From NCBI RefSeq assembly GCF_028595325.1, contig NZ_JAQQXR010000004.1, forward strand, positions 186,001 to 250,000: DNA of 64,000 nt. Direction: 5' to 3'. The translations under genes and the position numbers were made by a program. Below the pieces are notes generated by a model that did no database searches, was not told the DNA's origin, and saw nothing but the letters and a program-made list of their open reading frames with translations. This DNA is from Janthinobacterium fluminis (GTDB lineage: Bacteria; Pseudomonadota; Gammaproteobacteria; Burkholderiales; Burkholderiaceae_D). Position 1 is the first letter of the stretch, and each line of letters starts with the position of its first letter. Below are positions 9,246 through 18,024 of the stretch, in pieces.

Positions 9246-10010
9246 ATGACCATGCCTGACGCGCGCCCGTTCGCGCTCTTCATTTCCGACCTGCACCTGC
9301 AGCCCTCGCACCCGCGCACCCTGGCGGCGTTTTTCGCCTTCCTGGAGCAGCGCGCGATGGCTGCGCAAGAATTGTATCTGCTCGGCGACGTGTTCGAGTA
9401 CTGGGCCGGCGACGACGACCTGTCCGCCCCCTTCCACCAGCAAGTAACCGCCGCGCTGCGCCGCGTCAGCGACGCCGGCGTGCGCCTGTACTGGATCGCC
9501 GGCAACCGCGACTTCCTCGTCGGCCCCGGCTTCGCCGAGGCCAGCGGCGCGACGCTGCTGAGCGAGCCGCACGTGGCCAGCATAGGCGGCCAGCGCATCG
9601 TGCTGCTGCACGGCGACGCCGAGTGCACCGACGACGTCAAGTACATGGCGTTCCGCGCGATGGTGCGCCAGCCGGCGTGGCAGGCGCAATTCCTCGCGCT
9701 GCCGCTGGCGCAGCGCCAGAGCATCATCGCCGGCCTGCGCCAGAACAGCCGCCAGGAGCAAGGCGACAAGTCGTATGCGATCATGGATGTGACGCCGCAG
9801 GCGATCGCGCAGGTGTTCGCGCAGACGGCGACCAGCGTGATGATCCACGGCCACACCCACCGCCCCGCCCTGCACAGCGCCGGCGCCACGCGCCGCTATG
9901 TGCTGCCCGACTGGGAATGCGATACGGACGCCGCGCGCGGCGGCTGGATCGCCGTGGATGCCGGCGGCGCGATCACGCGGCACGGCCTTGACGGCGCCAT
10001 CCTCGCCTGA
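9246..10010 (+). CDS. lpxH: UDP-2,3-diacylglucosamine diphosphatase
   Basis: Calcineurin-like phosphoesterase that cleaves UDP-2,3-diacylglucosamine to lipid X in lipid A synthesis, at the inner face of the membrane. Metal-binding motifs are present in order: ISDLHL, LLGDVFEYW, GNRDFL and IHGHTHRP. The protein is about 254 residues from the ATG at 9246. A second ATG at 9252 and a TTG at 9216 are alternatives, and none has a strong ribosome binding site. It follows ppiB in the same direction. Confidence 0.93.
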   Translation: MTMPDARPFALFISDLHLQPSHPRTLAAFFAFLEQRAMAAQELYLLGDVFEYWAGDDDLSAPFHQQVTAALRRVSDAGVRLYWIAGNRDFLVGPGFAEASGATLLSEPHVASIGGQRIVLLHGDAECTDDVKYMAFRAMVRQPAWQAQFLALPLAQRQSIIAGLRQNSRQEQGDKSYAIMDVTPQAIAQVFAQTATSVMIHGHTHRPALHSAGATRRYVLPDWECDTDAARGGWIAVDAGGAITRHGLDGAILA

Positions 10011-10037
10011 GCACGCCCCCTCCCTTACATCTCCAGC

Positions 10038-10077
10038 AAAAAACCCGCGCCCGCCCCCGGGCCACAGCGCGTTTTTT
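10038..10077 (+). terminator. Terminator-like hairpin after lpxH
   Basis: AAAAAAC and GCGC are mirrored by GCGCG and TTTTTT around a C-rich loop. The T run follows the stem on the plus strand, 27 bases after the lpxH stop. Confidence 0.6.
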
Positions 10078-10093
10078 CGACAAGTCGAACAAT

Positions 10094-10130
10094 TTGCTGG
10101 ATTTTTTTAAAATCAGTGTTATAGTTCACT
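10094..10130 (+). promoter_or_regulatory. Candidate promoter/operator of the GntR-ABC operon
   Basis: TATAGT at 10120-10125 is a good -10 hexamer, and TTGCTG at 10094 is a poor, over-spaced -35. The -10 sits in the imperfect palindrome AGTGTTATAGTTCACT (10115-10130). That fits an autoregulatory site for a YtrA-type GntR repressor, which is known for the family but inferred here. Confidence 0.4.
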
Positions 10131-10165
10131 ACATCACCACATCAACAAACCACCAAGGAGGAGAT

Positions 10166-10213
10166 ATGTCCGCATTCAGATCCGCGCCATGCCTGCCGCA
10201 CGGGGAGCCATGA
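10166..10213 (+). CDS. 15-residue leader ORF before the GntR gene
   Basis: AAGGAGGAGAT, the strongest ribosome binding site nearby, precedes an ATG at 10166 rather than the regulator's own start. The frame encodes 15 residues (MSAFRSAPCLPHGEP) and ends in TGA at 10211-10213, three bases before the likely regulator start at 10216. The TGA also overlaps an ATG at 10210 that is in frame with the regulator. It could couple or attenuate translation of the regulator. It may instead only be a mRNA leader. Confidence 0.4.
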   Translation: MSAFRSAPCLPHGEP

Positions 10214-10215
10214 CG

Positions 10216-10584
10216 ATGAGCATAGGCTGGAACGACAACGCCCCCATTTACCGCCAGCTCAAGGAGCGCGTCATCGGCATGATGCTCGACGGCCTGCTCA
10301 AGCCCGGCGACGCCCTGCCGTCCGTGCGCCAGGTGGCGGCGGATTACCAACTCAACCCGATCACCGTCTCGCGCGCCTACCAGGAGCTGGTCGATGACAC
10401 TTTAGTGGAAAAACGAAGGGGACTAGGTATGTATGTAACTGAAGGAGCCCGCGACAAACTGCTGGCCAGCGAACGCGAACGTTTTTTGCGCGAAGAGTGG
10501 CCGGCCATGCTCGAACGCATACGCCGCCTCGGCCTCGACACCGAACAGTTGCTGCGCGCCGGCCAGCCGGGGAGCGCAGCATGA
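10216..10584 (+). CDS. GntR family regulator, YtrA type
   Basis: Short 122-residue winged-helix repressor. NAPIYRQLKERVIGMML, LPSVRQVA and NPITVSRAYQEL give the GntR DNA-binding domain in residues 1-75, and only a short helical tail follows, as in the YtrA subfamily, which lacks a large ligand domain. The start at 10216 has GGGGAG eight bases upstream; 10210 and 10189 are alternatives. Its stop overlaps the ABC ATPase start (ATGA), so regulator, ATPase and permease form one coupled operon. YtrA-type regulators usually repress their own ABC operon and respond to cell-envelope stress. Confidence 0.92.
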   Translation: MSIGWNDNAPIYRQLKERVIGMMLDGLLKPGDALPSVRQVAADYQLNPITVSRAYQELVDDTLVEKRRGLGMYVTEGARDKLLASERERFLREEWPAMLERIRRLGLDTEQLLRAGQPGSAA

Positions 10585-11438
10585 GCGCCGTGATCTCCGC
10601 CAAGGGCTTGAGCAAACGCTACGGCAAGCAAGCGGCCGTCGACAATATCAGCTTCGACATCGCGCCCGGCCGCATCGTCGGCCTGATCGGCCCGAACGGC
10701 TCCGGCAAGACGACGACGCTCAAAGCCATCCTCGGCCTGACCTCATTCGACGGCGAGCTGTCGGTGCTGGGCATGGACCCGCGCACCAGCCGCGACCAGC
10801 TGATGCAGGACGTGTGCTTCATCGCCGACGTCGCCATCCTGCCGCGCTGGCTGCGCGTCGGCGACGCCATCGACTTCGTCGCCGGCGTCCACCCCCGCTT
10901 CGACCGCAGCAAGGCCGAGCGCTACCTGGCCCGCACCAAGCTGTCGCCGCAGATGAAGGTCAAGGCCATGTCGAAGGGCATGGTGGCGCAACTGCACCTG
11001 GCGCTGGTGATGGCGATCGACGCCAAGCTGCTGGTGCTCGACGAGCCGACGCTGGGCCTGGACATCCTGTACCGCAAACAGTTCTACCAGAACCTGCTGG
11101 AAGACTACTTCGACGAGGACAAGACCATCCTCATCACCACCCACCAGATCGAGGAGGTCGAGCACATCCTGACGGACCTGATGTTCATCCGCGACGGCAA
11201 GATCACGCTGGCCGCGTCGATGGATGAAGTCGGCGAGCGCTATACCGAGGTGATGGTGGGCGCGCCCTACCAGAAGGCGGCCAACGCCTTGCAGCCGCTG
11301 AGCCAGCGCACGGTGTTCGGCAAGTCGGTGATGCTGTTCGACGGCGTCGACCGCCAGCAACTGGCCACCTTCGGCGAGATCCGCACGCCCAGCGTCGCCG
11401 ATCTGTTTGTCGCAACCATGAAAGGATCTTACGAATGA
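10581..11438 (+). CDS. ABC transporter ATP-binding protein
   Basis: 285-residue ATPase with Walker A GPNGSGKTTT near residue 36 and Walker B LLVLDEPTLGLD near residue 150. The switch histidine is in ITTHQIEEVE. The signature region reads MSKGMVAQLHLAL rather than LSGGQ, a degenerate form often seen in YtrB-type ATPases. It overlaps both neighbours by four bases. The substrate is unknown; the operon layout suggests export or envelope protection rather than import, since no binding protein is present. Confidence 0.92.
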   Translation: MSAVISAKGLSKRYGKQAAVDNISFDIAPGRIVGLIGPNGSGKTTTLKAILGLTSFDGELSVLGMDPRTSRDQLMQDVCFIADVAILPRWLRVGDAIDFVAGVHPRFDRSKAERYLARTKLSPQMKVKAMSKGMVAQLHLALVMAIDAKLLVLDEPTLGLDILYRKQFYQNLLEDYFDEDKTILITTHQIEEVEHILTDLMFIRDGKITLAASMDEVGERYTEVMVGAPYQKAANALQPLSQRTVFGKSVMLFDGVDRQQLATFGEIRTPSVADLFVATMKGSYE

Positions 11439-12415
11439 AAACGATGCAATGGCTGATCAAACGGGAATTGTGGGAGCACAAGGGCATGGTGCTCTGGACG
11501 CCCGTCGTCGTCGGCGCCGTCATGACGCTGCTCGCCGCCATCATGCTGACGTTCGCCGCCTCCAACGACGCCATGCACGCGACGCTGACGATTAACGGCC
11601 AGCGGGGCTCGATCAACCAGCTCATCGTCAACGCCCTCGGCAACGCGAACCGCGGCGCCACCGCGGAAATGATGGGCGCCAGCTACGTGGCCGCCGCGGC
11701 GCCGCTCTTCCTGATGCTGGGCGCGCTGGTATTTTTCTATTGCCTGGGGACGCTCTACGACGAGCGGCGCGACCGCAGCCTGCTGTTCTGGAAATCCTTG
11801 CCGGTGTCGGATGCGCAAACCGTGCTGTCGAAAGCCGCATTGGCGCTGGCCGTGCTTCCATTGATCAGCATCGCCGTCGGCGCGCTGGCCTCGCTGCTGA
11901 TGCTACTGATGCTATGCGCGCTGCTGGCCACGCACGGCGTCAACCTGTTCGGCCATTTGCTGGGTACGCCGGACCTCTACCTGACACCCTTGCGCCTGCT
12001 CGCCCTGCTGCCCGTCTACATACTGTGGGCCCTGCCGACGGTCGGCTGGCTGCTGATGGTATCGGCGTGGGCGCGCTCCAAGGCGCTGCTGTGGGCGGTG
12101 GGCACGCCGCTGCTGACGGGACTGCTGGTGACCTGGATCGAGAAGAGTTTTGCCCTGACATACATCATAGACTGGTTCATGCGGGAAGTCGTCGGCCGCG
12201 CCCTGCTGGGTGTGGTGCCGGGATTCTGGTTCATGCTTGACAAGGTCAATCAGCAAGGCGTCACGTCGCCGAAAGGGCCGGCGCTCACCTCCGCGGACCT
12301 GCTGGTGCACTCCTGGGCCACCCTCGGCAACCCTGGCGTCTGGGTCGGCGCGGCCGCCGGCGCGGCGATGATCTACGCCGCCATCAAGCTGCGCCAAACG
12401 CACGCAGAAATCTAA
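11435..12415 (+). CDS. ABC transporter permease
   Basis: 326-residue membrane protein with about six hydrophobic segments: near 20-42, 85-105, 130-160, 185-205, 215-235 and the C-terminal 295-315. A large extracytoplasmic loop follows the first segment, as in ABC-2 type permeases. It is the partner of the preceding ATPase, with a four-base overlap. It is the last gene of the GntR operon and is followed by the inverted repeat at 12424-12484. Confidence 0.88.
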   Translation: MKTMQWLIKRELWEHKGMVLWTPVVVGAVMTLLAAIMLTFAASNDAMHATLTINGQRGSINQLIVNALGNANRGATAEMMGASYVAAAAPLFLMLGALVFFYCLGTLYDERRDRSLLFWKSLPVSDAQTVLSKAALALAVLPLISIAVGALASLLMLLMLCALLATHGVNLFGHLLGTPDLYLTPLRLLALLPVYILWALPTVGWLLMVSAWARSKALLWAVGTPLLTGLLVTWIEKSFALTYIIDWFMREVVGRALLGVVPGFWFMLDKVNQQGVTSPKGPALTSADLLVHSWATLGNPGVWVGAAAGAAMIYAAIKLRQTHAEI

Positions 12416-12423
12416 GCGAAAAA

Positions 12424-12484
12424 GCTGGGGACAGACCACGATTTTCAAGAAGTTATTTCTTGAAAATCGTGGTCTGTCCCCAGC
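12424..12484. repeat. Perfect 28-bp inverted repeat (GGGGACAGACC family)
   Basis: The left arm 12424-12451 and right arm 12457-12484 are perfect complements with a five-base loop. It lies between the convergent permease and yceH genes and could serve as a hairpin terminator for both. The arm sequence is almost the same as that of the repeat at 23341-23407. Confidence 0.95.
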
Positions 12485-12487
12485 GGT

Positions 12488-13183
12488 CTATTCGAACTGT
12501 TTCTTGAACGCGTCGAACTGCGCGGCCAGGCCGTCGAAATCCTGGCGCAGGCGCTGCACTTCCTCTTCCAGCTGGGCGACGCGGCTGCCCTGCGCAGGCG
12601 CCGCCACGCTGCCGGCGAAACCGGCCGCCGTTTCCTGCCGCGCCAGCGCGTCCTCGCCCGACAGCAGTTGGCCGTAGCGCGGCTCCTTGGTGCCGGGCGC
12701 GCGCTCCAGTCGCGCCACCAGCGGCGGATATTTATCGATCAAGAATTGCAGGCCCGCCTCGACGTCGGCCACGGCCTTGAATTCGTGCAGGCGGCCGCTG
12801 CGGGTGCGGATCTCGCCGGCCGTCTGCAGACCGCGCAGCATCAGGATCGTCAGGATCGCCAGCTTGTCTTGCTCCAGCGACCATTTGATGCGCATGCGGT
12901 GCTCGTATTTCGTCGTGCGCGCGCCCGCCTGCGTGATGCCGTTGACGAATTTGCGCTGCATCAGCCGCTGTACCACGTCGTAGACGGTTTCCTCGGACAG
13001 CGCCATCACCGGGTCGCGGCTCGATAGCTGGTTGCAGCCGTTGGTGATGGCGTTCAGCGACAGGGGATAGTTGTCCGGCGTCAGCGCCTCCTTTTCGGCC
13101 AGCACGGCCAGCACGCGGATTTCAAACGCGTCCAACAGGGTTGCGTCGGGACTTTTTTCAACTGCGGGCAATTCAATATTCAT
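12488..13183 (-). CDS. YceH family protein (DUF480)
   Basis: 231-residue protein with two winged-helix-like repeats typical of YceH: VLAEKEALTPDNYPLSLNAITNGCNQ and later LTILMLRGLQTAGEI. A C-terminal coiled coil (about 200-228, VAQLEEEVQRLRQDF) follows a low-complexity linker. The molecular role of the family is not settled. It lies eight bases after the end of cysE, so the two are probably cotranscribed. Confidence 0.9.
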   Translation of the reverse strand: MNIELPAVEKSPDATLLDAFEIRVLAVLAEKEALTPDNYPLSLNAITNGCNQLSSRDPVMALSEETVYDVVQRLMQRKFVNGITQAGARTTKYEHRMRIKWSLEQDKLAILTILMLRGLQTAGEIRTRSGRLHEFKAVADVEAGLQFLIDKYPPLVARLERAPGTKEPRYGQLLSGEDALARQETAAGFAGSVAAPAQGSRVAQLEEEVQRLRQDFDGLAAQFDAFKKQFE

Positions 13184-13191
13184 GCGCTTCC

Positions 13192-13935
13192 TTAATCGAC
13201 CAGTTTGTTCAATTGCACTGAATCAAATTTATCACACTCCTGCAAATCCTGGCAGGCGATGCCGGCCGCCTTCAGCGTGGCGACGATGCGTTCGATCTGC
13301 TGCTCCTGCGTGACGGCATGGTTGATCAGGCCGTGCAGCGCCTTCGACAGCGGGTCGTCGCCGTTCGGCGTGACGCCGTAGGCGGCGAACAGGTGGGCCG
13401 TGCTGGCTTCGCGCGCGGCATCCTTCTGCACGATGTGGGCGGGATTGCCGACGGCCGTCGCGCCGGGCGGCACGGCCTTCAGCAGCACGGCGTTGGAGCC
13501 GACCTTGCCGTACTCGCCGACTGTGAAGCCGCCCAGCACCTTGGCGCCGGCGCCGACGATGACGCCGCGCTCCAGCGTCGGGTGGCGCTTGGTGCCGGTG
13601 TGCAGCGAGGTGCCGCCCAGCGTCACGCCCTGGTAGATCGTGCAGTCGTCGCCGACGACGGCCGTCTCGCCGATGACGACGCCGAAGCCGTGGTCGATGA
13701 AGACGCGCCGGCCGATGCGGGCGCCGGGGTGGATTTCGATGCCGGTGACGATGCGCGCCAGGTAGGAGATGAAGCGGCCGAACCATTTCAGGCCGCGGCC
13801 CCAGCACCAGTGCGCCCAGCCGTGCATGACGATCGCTTGCAGGCCGGGATAACAGGTCAGCACCTCCCAGGCGTTGCGGGCCGCAGGGTCACGTTCAATG
13901 ATGCTGTTGATATCTTCGCGCAGGTTGTGGAACAT
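13192..13935 (-). CDS. cysE: Serine O-acetyltransferase
   Basis: Acetylates L-serine to O-acetylserine, the carbon precursor of cysteine. The 247-residue protein has the N-terminal helical part, then left-handed beta-helix hexapeptides: IHPGARIGRRVFIDHG, GVTLGG and KVLGGFTVGEYGKVGSNA. The catalytic histidine is in the IDHGFG stretch. The C-terminal tail extends further than in the shortest family members. It is upstream of yceH with an 8-bp gap. Confidence 0.95.
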   Translation of the reverse strand: MFHNLREDINSIIERDPAARNAWEVLTCYPGLQAIVMHGWAHWCWGRGLKWFGRFISYLARIVTGIEIHPGARIGRRVFIDHGFGVVIGETAVVGDDCTIYQGVTLGGTSLHTGTKRHPTLERGVIVGAGAKVLGGFTVGEYGKVGSNAVLLKAVPPGATAVGNPAHIVQKDAAREASTAHLFAAYGVTPNGDDPLSKALHGLINHAVTQEQQIERIVATLKAAGIACQDLQECDKFDSVQLNKLVD

Positions 13936-14038
13936 AGGACTTGAAATCGATGTGTGAGTATTGATGGTAGCTTATTCAGCCTTGGCCTGCAGGGTGAGGC
14001 CGGTGATGCGGGGTGGCGCGGCAGCCAGGACAAAGAAG

Positions 14039-14075
14039 CCGGGGCTGCCACCCAGGGTCTGGATGGCAGCCCCGG
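14039..14075 (-). terminator. Hairpin after rlmB
   Basis: A 12-bp stem (CCGGGGCTGCCA with TGGCAGCCCCGG) has a 13-base loop, 19 bases beyond the rlmB stop. On the minus strand it is followed by CTTCTTTGTCC, only a broken T run, so termination strength is uncertain. Confidence 0.55.
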
Positions 14076-14094
14076 GCGCCCCGGCTTGGCGGGA

Positions 14095-14841
14095 TTACGC
14101 GGCTTCTTTGGCCAGGCGCTGGCGGCGCGCTTCGTACAGACAGACGCCGGAGGCGACTGACACGTTCAGGCTTTCGACCGAGCCGAACATCGGGATGTTG
14201 ACGAGGATGTCGCAGGTGTCGCGCGTCAGGCGGCGCATGCCCTCGCCCTCGGAACCCATGACCAGCGCCGTCGGGCCGCTGAAGTCGGCTTCGTACAAGC
14301 CTTTTTCGCCGTCGTCGGAGGTGCCGATGAGCCAGATGTCGCGTTCCTTGAGTTCGCGCATGGTGCGCGCCAGGTTCGTCACCGTGATGTAGGGGACCGT
14401 CTCGGCGGCGCCGCTGGCGACCTTGGCGGCGGTGGCGTTCAGGCCGACCGCGCGGTCCTTCGGCACGATGACCGCGTGCGCGCCGACGCCGTCGGCCACG
14501 CGCAGGCAGGCGCCCAGGTTGTGCGGATCGGTGATGCCGTCGAGAATCAGCAGCAGCGGCGGGCCGTCGATGGCGTCGAGCAGCTCGTCGAGATTGCGCG
14601 CCAGCGCCAGTTCGGCCGCGAAGGCGATCACGCCCTGGTGGCGGCGCGTGCCGACGATCTTGTCGAGCCGCGAGGAATCCACCGGCATGACGCGCACGCC
14701 GGCGGCCTTGGCGGCGGCGACCATGTCTTGCATGCGCCGGTCGACCCGGCTCGCATCGACAAAGATCTCTTCCACCGACGAGGCCTCATGCCGCAAGCGC
14801 GAGGTCACGGCGTGGAAGCCGAAAATCATTTTATTCTTCAT
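14095..14841 (-). CDS. rlmB: 23S rRNA (guanosine-2'-O-)-methyltransferase RlmB
   Basis: SPOUT-fold methyltransferase for G2251 in the peptidyl-transferase region of 23S rRNA. The 248-residue protein begins with an RNA substrate-binding domain ([12 protein letters not shown]). It then carries the knotted SAM site: [28 protein letters not shown] and [15 protein letters not shown]. It follows rnr with a three-base gap, the usual rnr-rlmB operon. Confidence 0.96.
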   Translation of the reverse strand: MKNKMIFGFHAVTSRLRHEASSVEEIFVDASRVDRRMQDMVAAAKAAGVRVMPVDSSRLDKIVGTRRHQGVIAFAAELALARNLDELLDAIDGPPLLLILDGITDPHNLGACLRVADGVGAHAVIVPKDRAVGLNATAAKVASGAAETVPYITVTNLARTMRELKERDIWLIGTSDDGEKGLYEADFSGPTALVMGSEGEGMRRLTRDTCDILVNIPMFGSVESLNVSVASGVCLYEARRQRLAKEAA

Positions 14842-14844
14842 TTG

Positions 14845-17364
14845 TTATCGCTTCTTCTTACTGGATTTTGAAACAGTTTTTGCTGTGCGTGTTGCCGCCG
14901 GGGCGCTAGCGGCCGGCGTTGTCTTGCTGCGTTTGGCCGGCTTGGCGCCGCCGGCCCGGCCGCCGTCGACGGCCTTGATTTCGTGGCGCGACTGCGTCGT
15001 CGGGCCGGGCTTGACCATGCTCTTGGCCGCGCCCTTGCGCTTGGCCGGGGCGGCGATCTCGCCGTCGGCCGCGGCCGCGCCGCGGGCACCGTTCCTGGCG
15101 CCTTTCTTGGCGCCGGCCGGCGCCTCCTCGCCCGCCTCGGTGACAAGGCGCAGGTCGATCTTGCGTGTTTCCAGGTCGACGCGGGCCACTTGCACGGTGA
15201 GGCGGTCGGTCAGCTGGTAGCGCTTGCCGGTGCGCTCGCCGCGCAGCTCATGGCGGGCGTCGTCGTACTGGAAGTAGTCGGTGCCCAGTTCGGTGACGTG
15301 CACCAGGCCCTCGACGAACAGCGTGTCGAGCTGGACGAACACGCCGAAGGTGGTCACGCCGGTGATGATGCCGGTGAACTCCTCGCCCAGCTTGTCCTGC
15401 ATGAAGTAGCACTTGAGCCAGGCTTCGACGTCGCGCGAGGCTTCGTCGGCGCGGCGCTCGTTGGCCGAGCAGTGCACGCCCAGCGCGTCCCAGATGGTCA
15501 GGTCGGCGGCGCGCTTTTGCTTGCCCTCGGCCTTGTCCTTGGCCTGCTGCTTGCGCGTGGCGTTCGACACCGTCGTGTTGAGCGCGCTGGTGTCGGCGAT
15601 CTTCGGCTCGTAGCGCTTGCCCAGCAGGATGGCCTTGATGGCGCGGTGCGTCAGCAAGTCGGGGTAGCGGCGGATCGGGCTGGTGAAGTGGGCATACGCC
15701 TCGTAGGCCAGGCCGAAGTGGCCGATGTTGTCCGGGCTGTAGACGGCTTGCTGCATCGAGCGCAGCAACATCGTTTGCAGCAGCGCCGCGTCGGGGCGCT
15801 CCTTGATCTTCCGCATCAGCTCGGCGTAATCGTTGGCGACCGGCGTGTCGCCGCCCGTCAGGTTCAGGCCGACCTGCTTGAGGAAGGTGCGCACCTGGGT
15901 CAGCTTTTCTTTCGTCGGGCTGGCGTGGATGCGGTAGGTGCCGGGGTGCTTGTGGCGCAGCAGCAGGTCGGCGGCACAAACGTTGGCCGCCAGCATGCAT
16001 TCCTCGATGATCTTGTGCGCCTCGTTACGCGTGCGCGGGATGATCTTTTCGATCTTGCCGGCGGGGTTGCAGACGATATAGGTTTCCGTCGTCTCGAAGT
16101 CAATCGCGCCGCGCTCGCTGCGGGCCTTCAACAAGGCCCGGTAGACGTCGTTGAGGTTTTGCAGGTGCGGCACGATGTCCTGGCGGCGCGCCGCCTCGGG
16201 ACCGTTGGTGTTGCCGAGGATCTCGGCCACTTCCGTGTAGGTCAGGCGCGCGGCCGAGTGGATCACGGCCGGATAGAACTGGTAAGCCTTGATGTCGCCC
16301 TTTTCCGTGACGACGGCGTCGCACACCAGCGTCATGCGGTCGACGGCCGGGTTCAGCGAGCACAGGCCGTTCGACAGTTTTTCCGGCAGCATAGGAATGA
16401 CGCGGCGCGGGAAGTAGACGGAGGTGCTGCGTTCGAGCGCGTCGACGTCGAGCGCGTCGTTCGGCTTGACGTAGTGGCTGACGTCGGCGATGGCGACGAT
16501 CAGGCGATAGCATTTGCTGCGGCCGACCTTGACCGGCTCGCAATACACGGCATCGTCGAAGTCGCGCGCGTCTTCGCCGTCGATGGTGACCATCGGCACG
16601 TCGCGCAAGTCGACGCGCGGGGTTTCCGCGATGTCGCTGGCGCGCACCGCGTCCGGCAGCTTGGCGGCCTGCTTGAGCGCGGCGGCCGAGAAGATGTGCG
16701 GCACGCCGAATTTGCGCACGGCGATTTCAATTTCCATGCCGGGGTCGTCGAGGGCGCCGAGCACTTCGACGATGCGGCCGACCGGCTGCTTGAAGCGGGA
16801 CGGCTGCTCGGTCAGCTTGACGCTGACGATCTGGCCGGCCTTGGCCTTGCCTGGCGAGCCTTCGACGCGGATGTCCTGGCCGATGCGCTTGTCTTCCGGC
16901 GCCACCACCCAGACGCCGTTTTCGTTGAGCAGGCGGCCGATGACGTGGCTGTTGGCGCGGCTGACGACTTCGACGATGGTGCCTTCAGGGCGGCCGCGGC
17001 GGTCGGTGCCGGTGACGCGGGCCATGACCTTGTCGCCGTGCAGCACTTTCTGCATTTCTTTTTCGGACAGGAACAGGTCGGCGCTGGCGTCGTCGGGGAT
17101 GATGAAACCGAAGCCGTCGCGGTGGGCGCTGACGCGGCCGGCGACGAAGCCGCCGTGGTCGGCCAGCACGAACACGCCGCTGGCGTCGGATTTCAATTGG
17201 CCGTCGCGCTCCATCGCCTTCAGGCGGCGGACGAGCACTTCCAGAGAATCGTCATGCACTTCCAGCGACTGCGCAAGCGATTGCGGGTCAAGCGGCGCGT
17301 TGACGCTACGGAATATGCCGAGAATTTCCTCCCGGCTGGGGATGGTGTGGGTATTTTGGCTCAA
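14845..17364 (-). CDS. rnr: Ribonuclease R
   Basis: 3'-5' exoribonuclease that degrades structured RNA. The 839-residue protein has an N-terminal winged-helix region, cold-shock domains (GFIIPDDASADLFL), the RNB catalytic domain with GEDARDFDDAVY, and an S1 domain near 650-740 (FTGIITGVTTFGVFVQLD). A long Lys/Ala-rich basic tail ends in KSSKKKR. Length and order match the family. It is transcribed with rlmB. An imperfect palindrome lies 55 bp upstream of the ATG. Confidence 0.97.
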   Translation of the reverse strand: MSQNTHTIPSREEILGIFRSVNAPLDPQSLAQSLEVHDDSLEVLVRRLKAMERDGQLKSDASGVFVLADHGGFVAGRVSAHRDGFGFIIPDDASADLFLSEKEMQKVLHGDKVMARVTGTDRRGRPEGTIVEVVSRANSHVIGRLLNENGVWVVAPEDKRIGQDIRVEGSPGKAKAGQIVSVKLTEQPSRFKQPVGRIVEVLGALDDPGMEIEIAVRKFGVPHIFSAAALKQAAKLPDAVRASDIAETPRVDLRDVPMVTIDGEDARDFDDAVYCEPVKVGRSKCYRLIVAIADVSHYVKPNDALDVDALERSTSVYFPRRVIPMLPEKLSNGLCSLNPAVDRMTLVCDAVVTEKGDIKAYQFYPAVIHSAARLTYTEVAEILGNTNGPEAARRQDIVPHLQNLNDVYRALLKARSERGAIDFETTETYIVCNPAGKIEKIIPRTRNEAHKIIEECMLAANVCAADLLLRHKHPGTYRIHASPTKEKLTQVRTFLKQVGLNLTGGDTPVANDYAELMRKIKERPDAALLQTMLLRSMQQAVYSPDNIGHFGLAYEAYAHFTSPIRRYPDLLTHRAIKAILLGKRYEPKIADTSALNTTVSNATRKQQAKDKAEGKQKRAADLTIWDALGVHCSANERRADEASRDVEAWLKCYFMQDKLGEEFTGIITGVTTFGVFVQLDTLFVEGLVHVTELGTDYFQYDDARHELRGERTGKRYQLTDRLTVQVARVDLETRKIDLRLVTEAGEEAPAGAKKGARNGARGAAAADGEIAAPAKRKGAAKSMVKPGPTTQSRHEIKAVDGGRAGGAKPAKRSKTTPAASAPAATRTAKTVSKSSKKKR

Positions 17365-17418
17365 AAGTATTTCTATAGTTATTATTGACAGTGATCAAAC
17401 GGGTAAGGACCGAAGAAA

Positions 17419-17442
17419 TCACCGTCAATATTGACACGGTGA
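17419..17442. promoter_or_regulatory. Palindrome upstream of rnr
   Basis: The arms TCACCGT and ACGGTGA enclose the 12-base palindrome GTCAATATTGAC (offset by two bases), ending 55 bases before the rnr start. On the minus strand it supplies a TTGACG -35-like hexamer. It may be an operator over the rnr promoter; no regulator is identified. Confidence 0.35.
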
Positions 17443-17516
17443 TAGGCCGTAGTGTACCGGAGGTCAGTGTGGTTTACCTAACGCATGCGGGTTTTTAAAA
17501 AAGATTGGATCGGCAT

Positions 17517-17544
17517 TTGACATCTGCGGATTTTCATCTATAAT
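17517..17544 (+). promoter_or_regulatory. Consensus sigma-70 promoter for tRNA-Leu
   Basis: TTGACA (17517-17522), a 16-base spacer and TATAAT (17539-17544) match the sigma-70 consensus exactly. The expected transcript start is about 17551, leaving about 136 bases before the tRNA-Leu at 17687. A second TATAAT at 17660-17665, with only a weak -35, lies closer to the tRNA. Confidence 0.8.
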
Positions 17545-17686
17545 CTTGGTCTCTCGCGGCAGCAAACTTGAAAAAGCGCGCTGACAAAGAGAAAGCGGTA
17601 CTAGAGTGGATGTGCAGTATGGAACGAAAGTTCATCTGGCGCAAAACTCTCCAAGACCGTATAATAGCAGAAGTTGCAGTATCAGT

Positions 17687-17771
17687 GCCCACGTGGCGGA
17701 ATTGGTAGACGCGCATGGTTCAGGTCCATGTGCCGTAAGGTGTGGGGGTTCGAGTCCCTCCGTGGGCACCA
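17687..17771 (+). tRNA. tRNA-Leu(CAG), copy 1
   Basis: Class II tRNA beginning GCCCACGTGGCGGAATTGG. The anticodon loop TTCAGGT gives CAG for CUG codons, the T loop is GTTCGAGTC, and CCA is encoded at the 3' end. The 85 bases are identical in the two copies at 18025 and 19535. A terminator follows at 17795-17829. Confidence 0.96.
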
Positions 17772-17794
17772 TCTACCGAATACGCAGTAAAGAA

Positions 17795-17829
17795 AACGCC
17801 GCAAACTTTCACGAGTTTGCGGCGTTTTT
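17795..17829 (+). terminator. Terminator of tRNA-Leu copy 1
   Basis: A 13-bp stem AACGCCGCAAACT/AGTTTGCGGCGTT with loop TTCACG, followed by a T run. Confidence 0.9.
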
Positions 17830-18024
17830 CCGTTTACCTCCCTCCCCCATGCCGCGTGCCACGCGCCGGACGGCCCGCCCGGGGCAAGCCCAAAATGCCG
17901 CCATGAAAATATTTTCAATTTTTCTTCATGAAATCAGAAAAACACTATTGCCGGATCGCTCCCCAGCCATTATGATTCTGTCCGTCGCTGCAGAACACGC
18001 AGCGCGGCAGCAAGCAGTAACAGT

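Noticed and set aside
14983..17388. 801-codon plus-strand open frame opposite rnr
   Set aside because: Antisense shadow created by GC-rich codons; composition is repetitive Val/Asp/Gly/Gln with no motif, and rnr is complete on the other strand.
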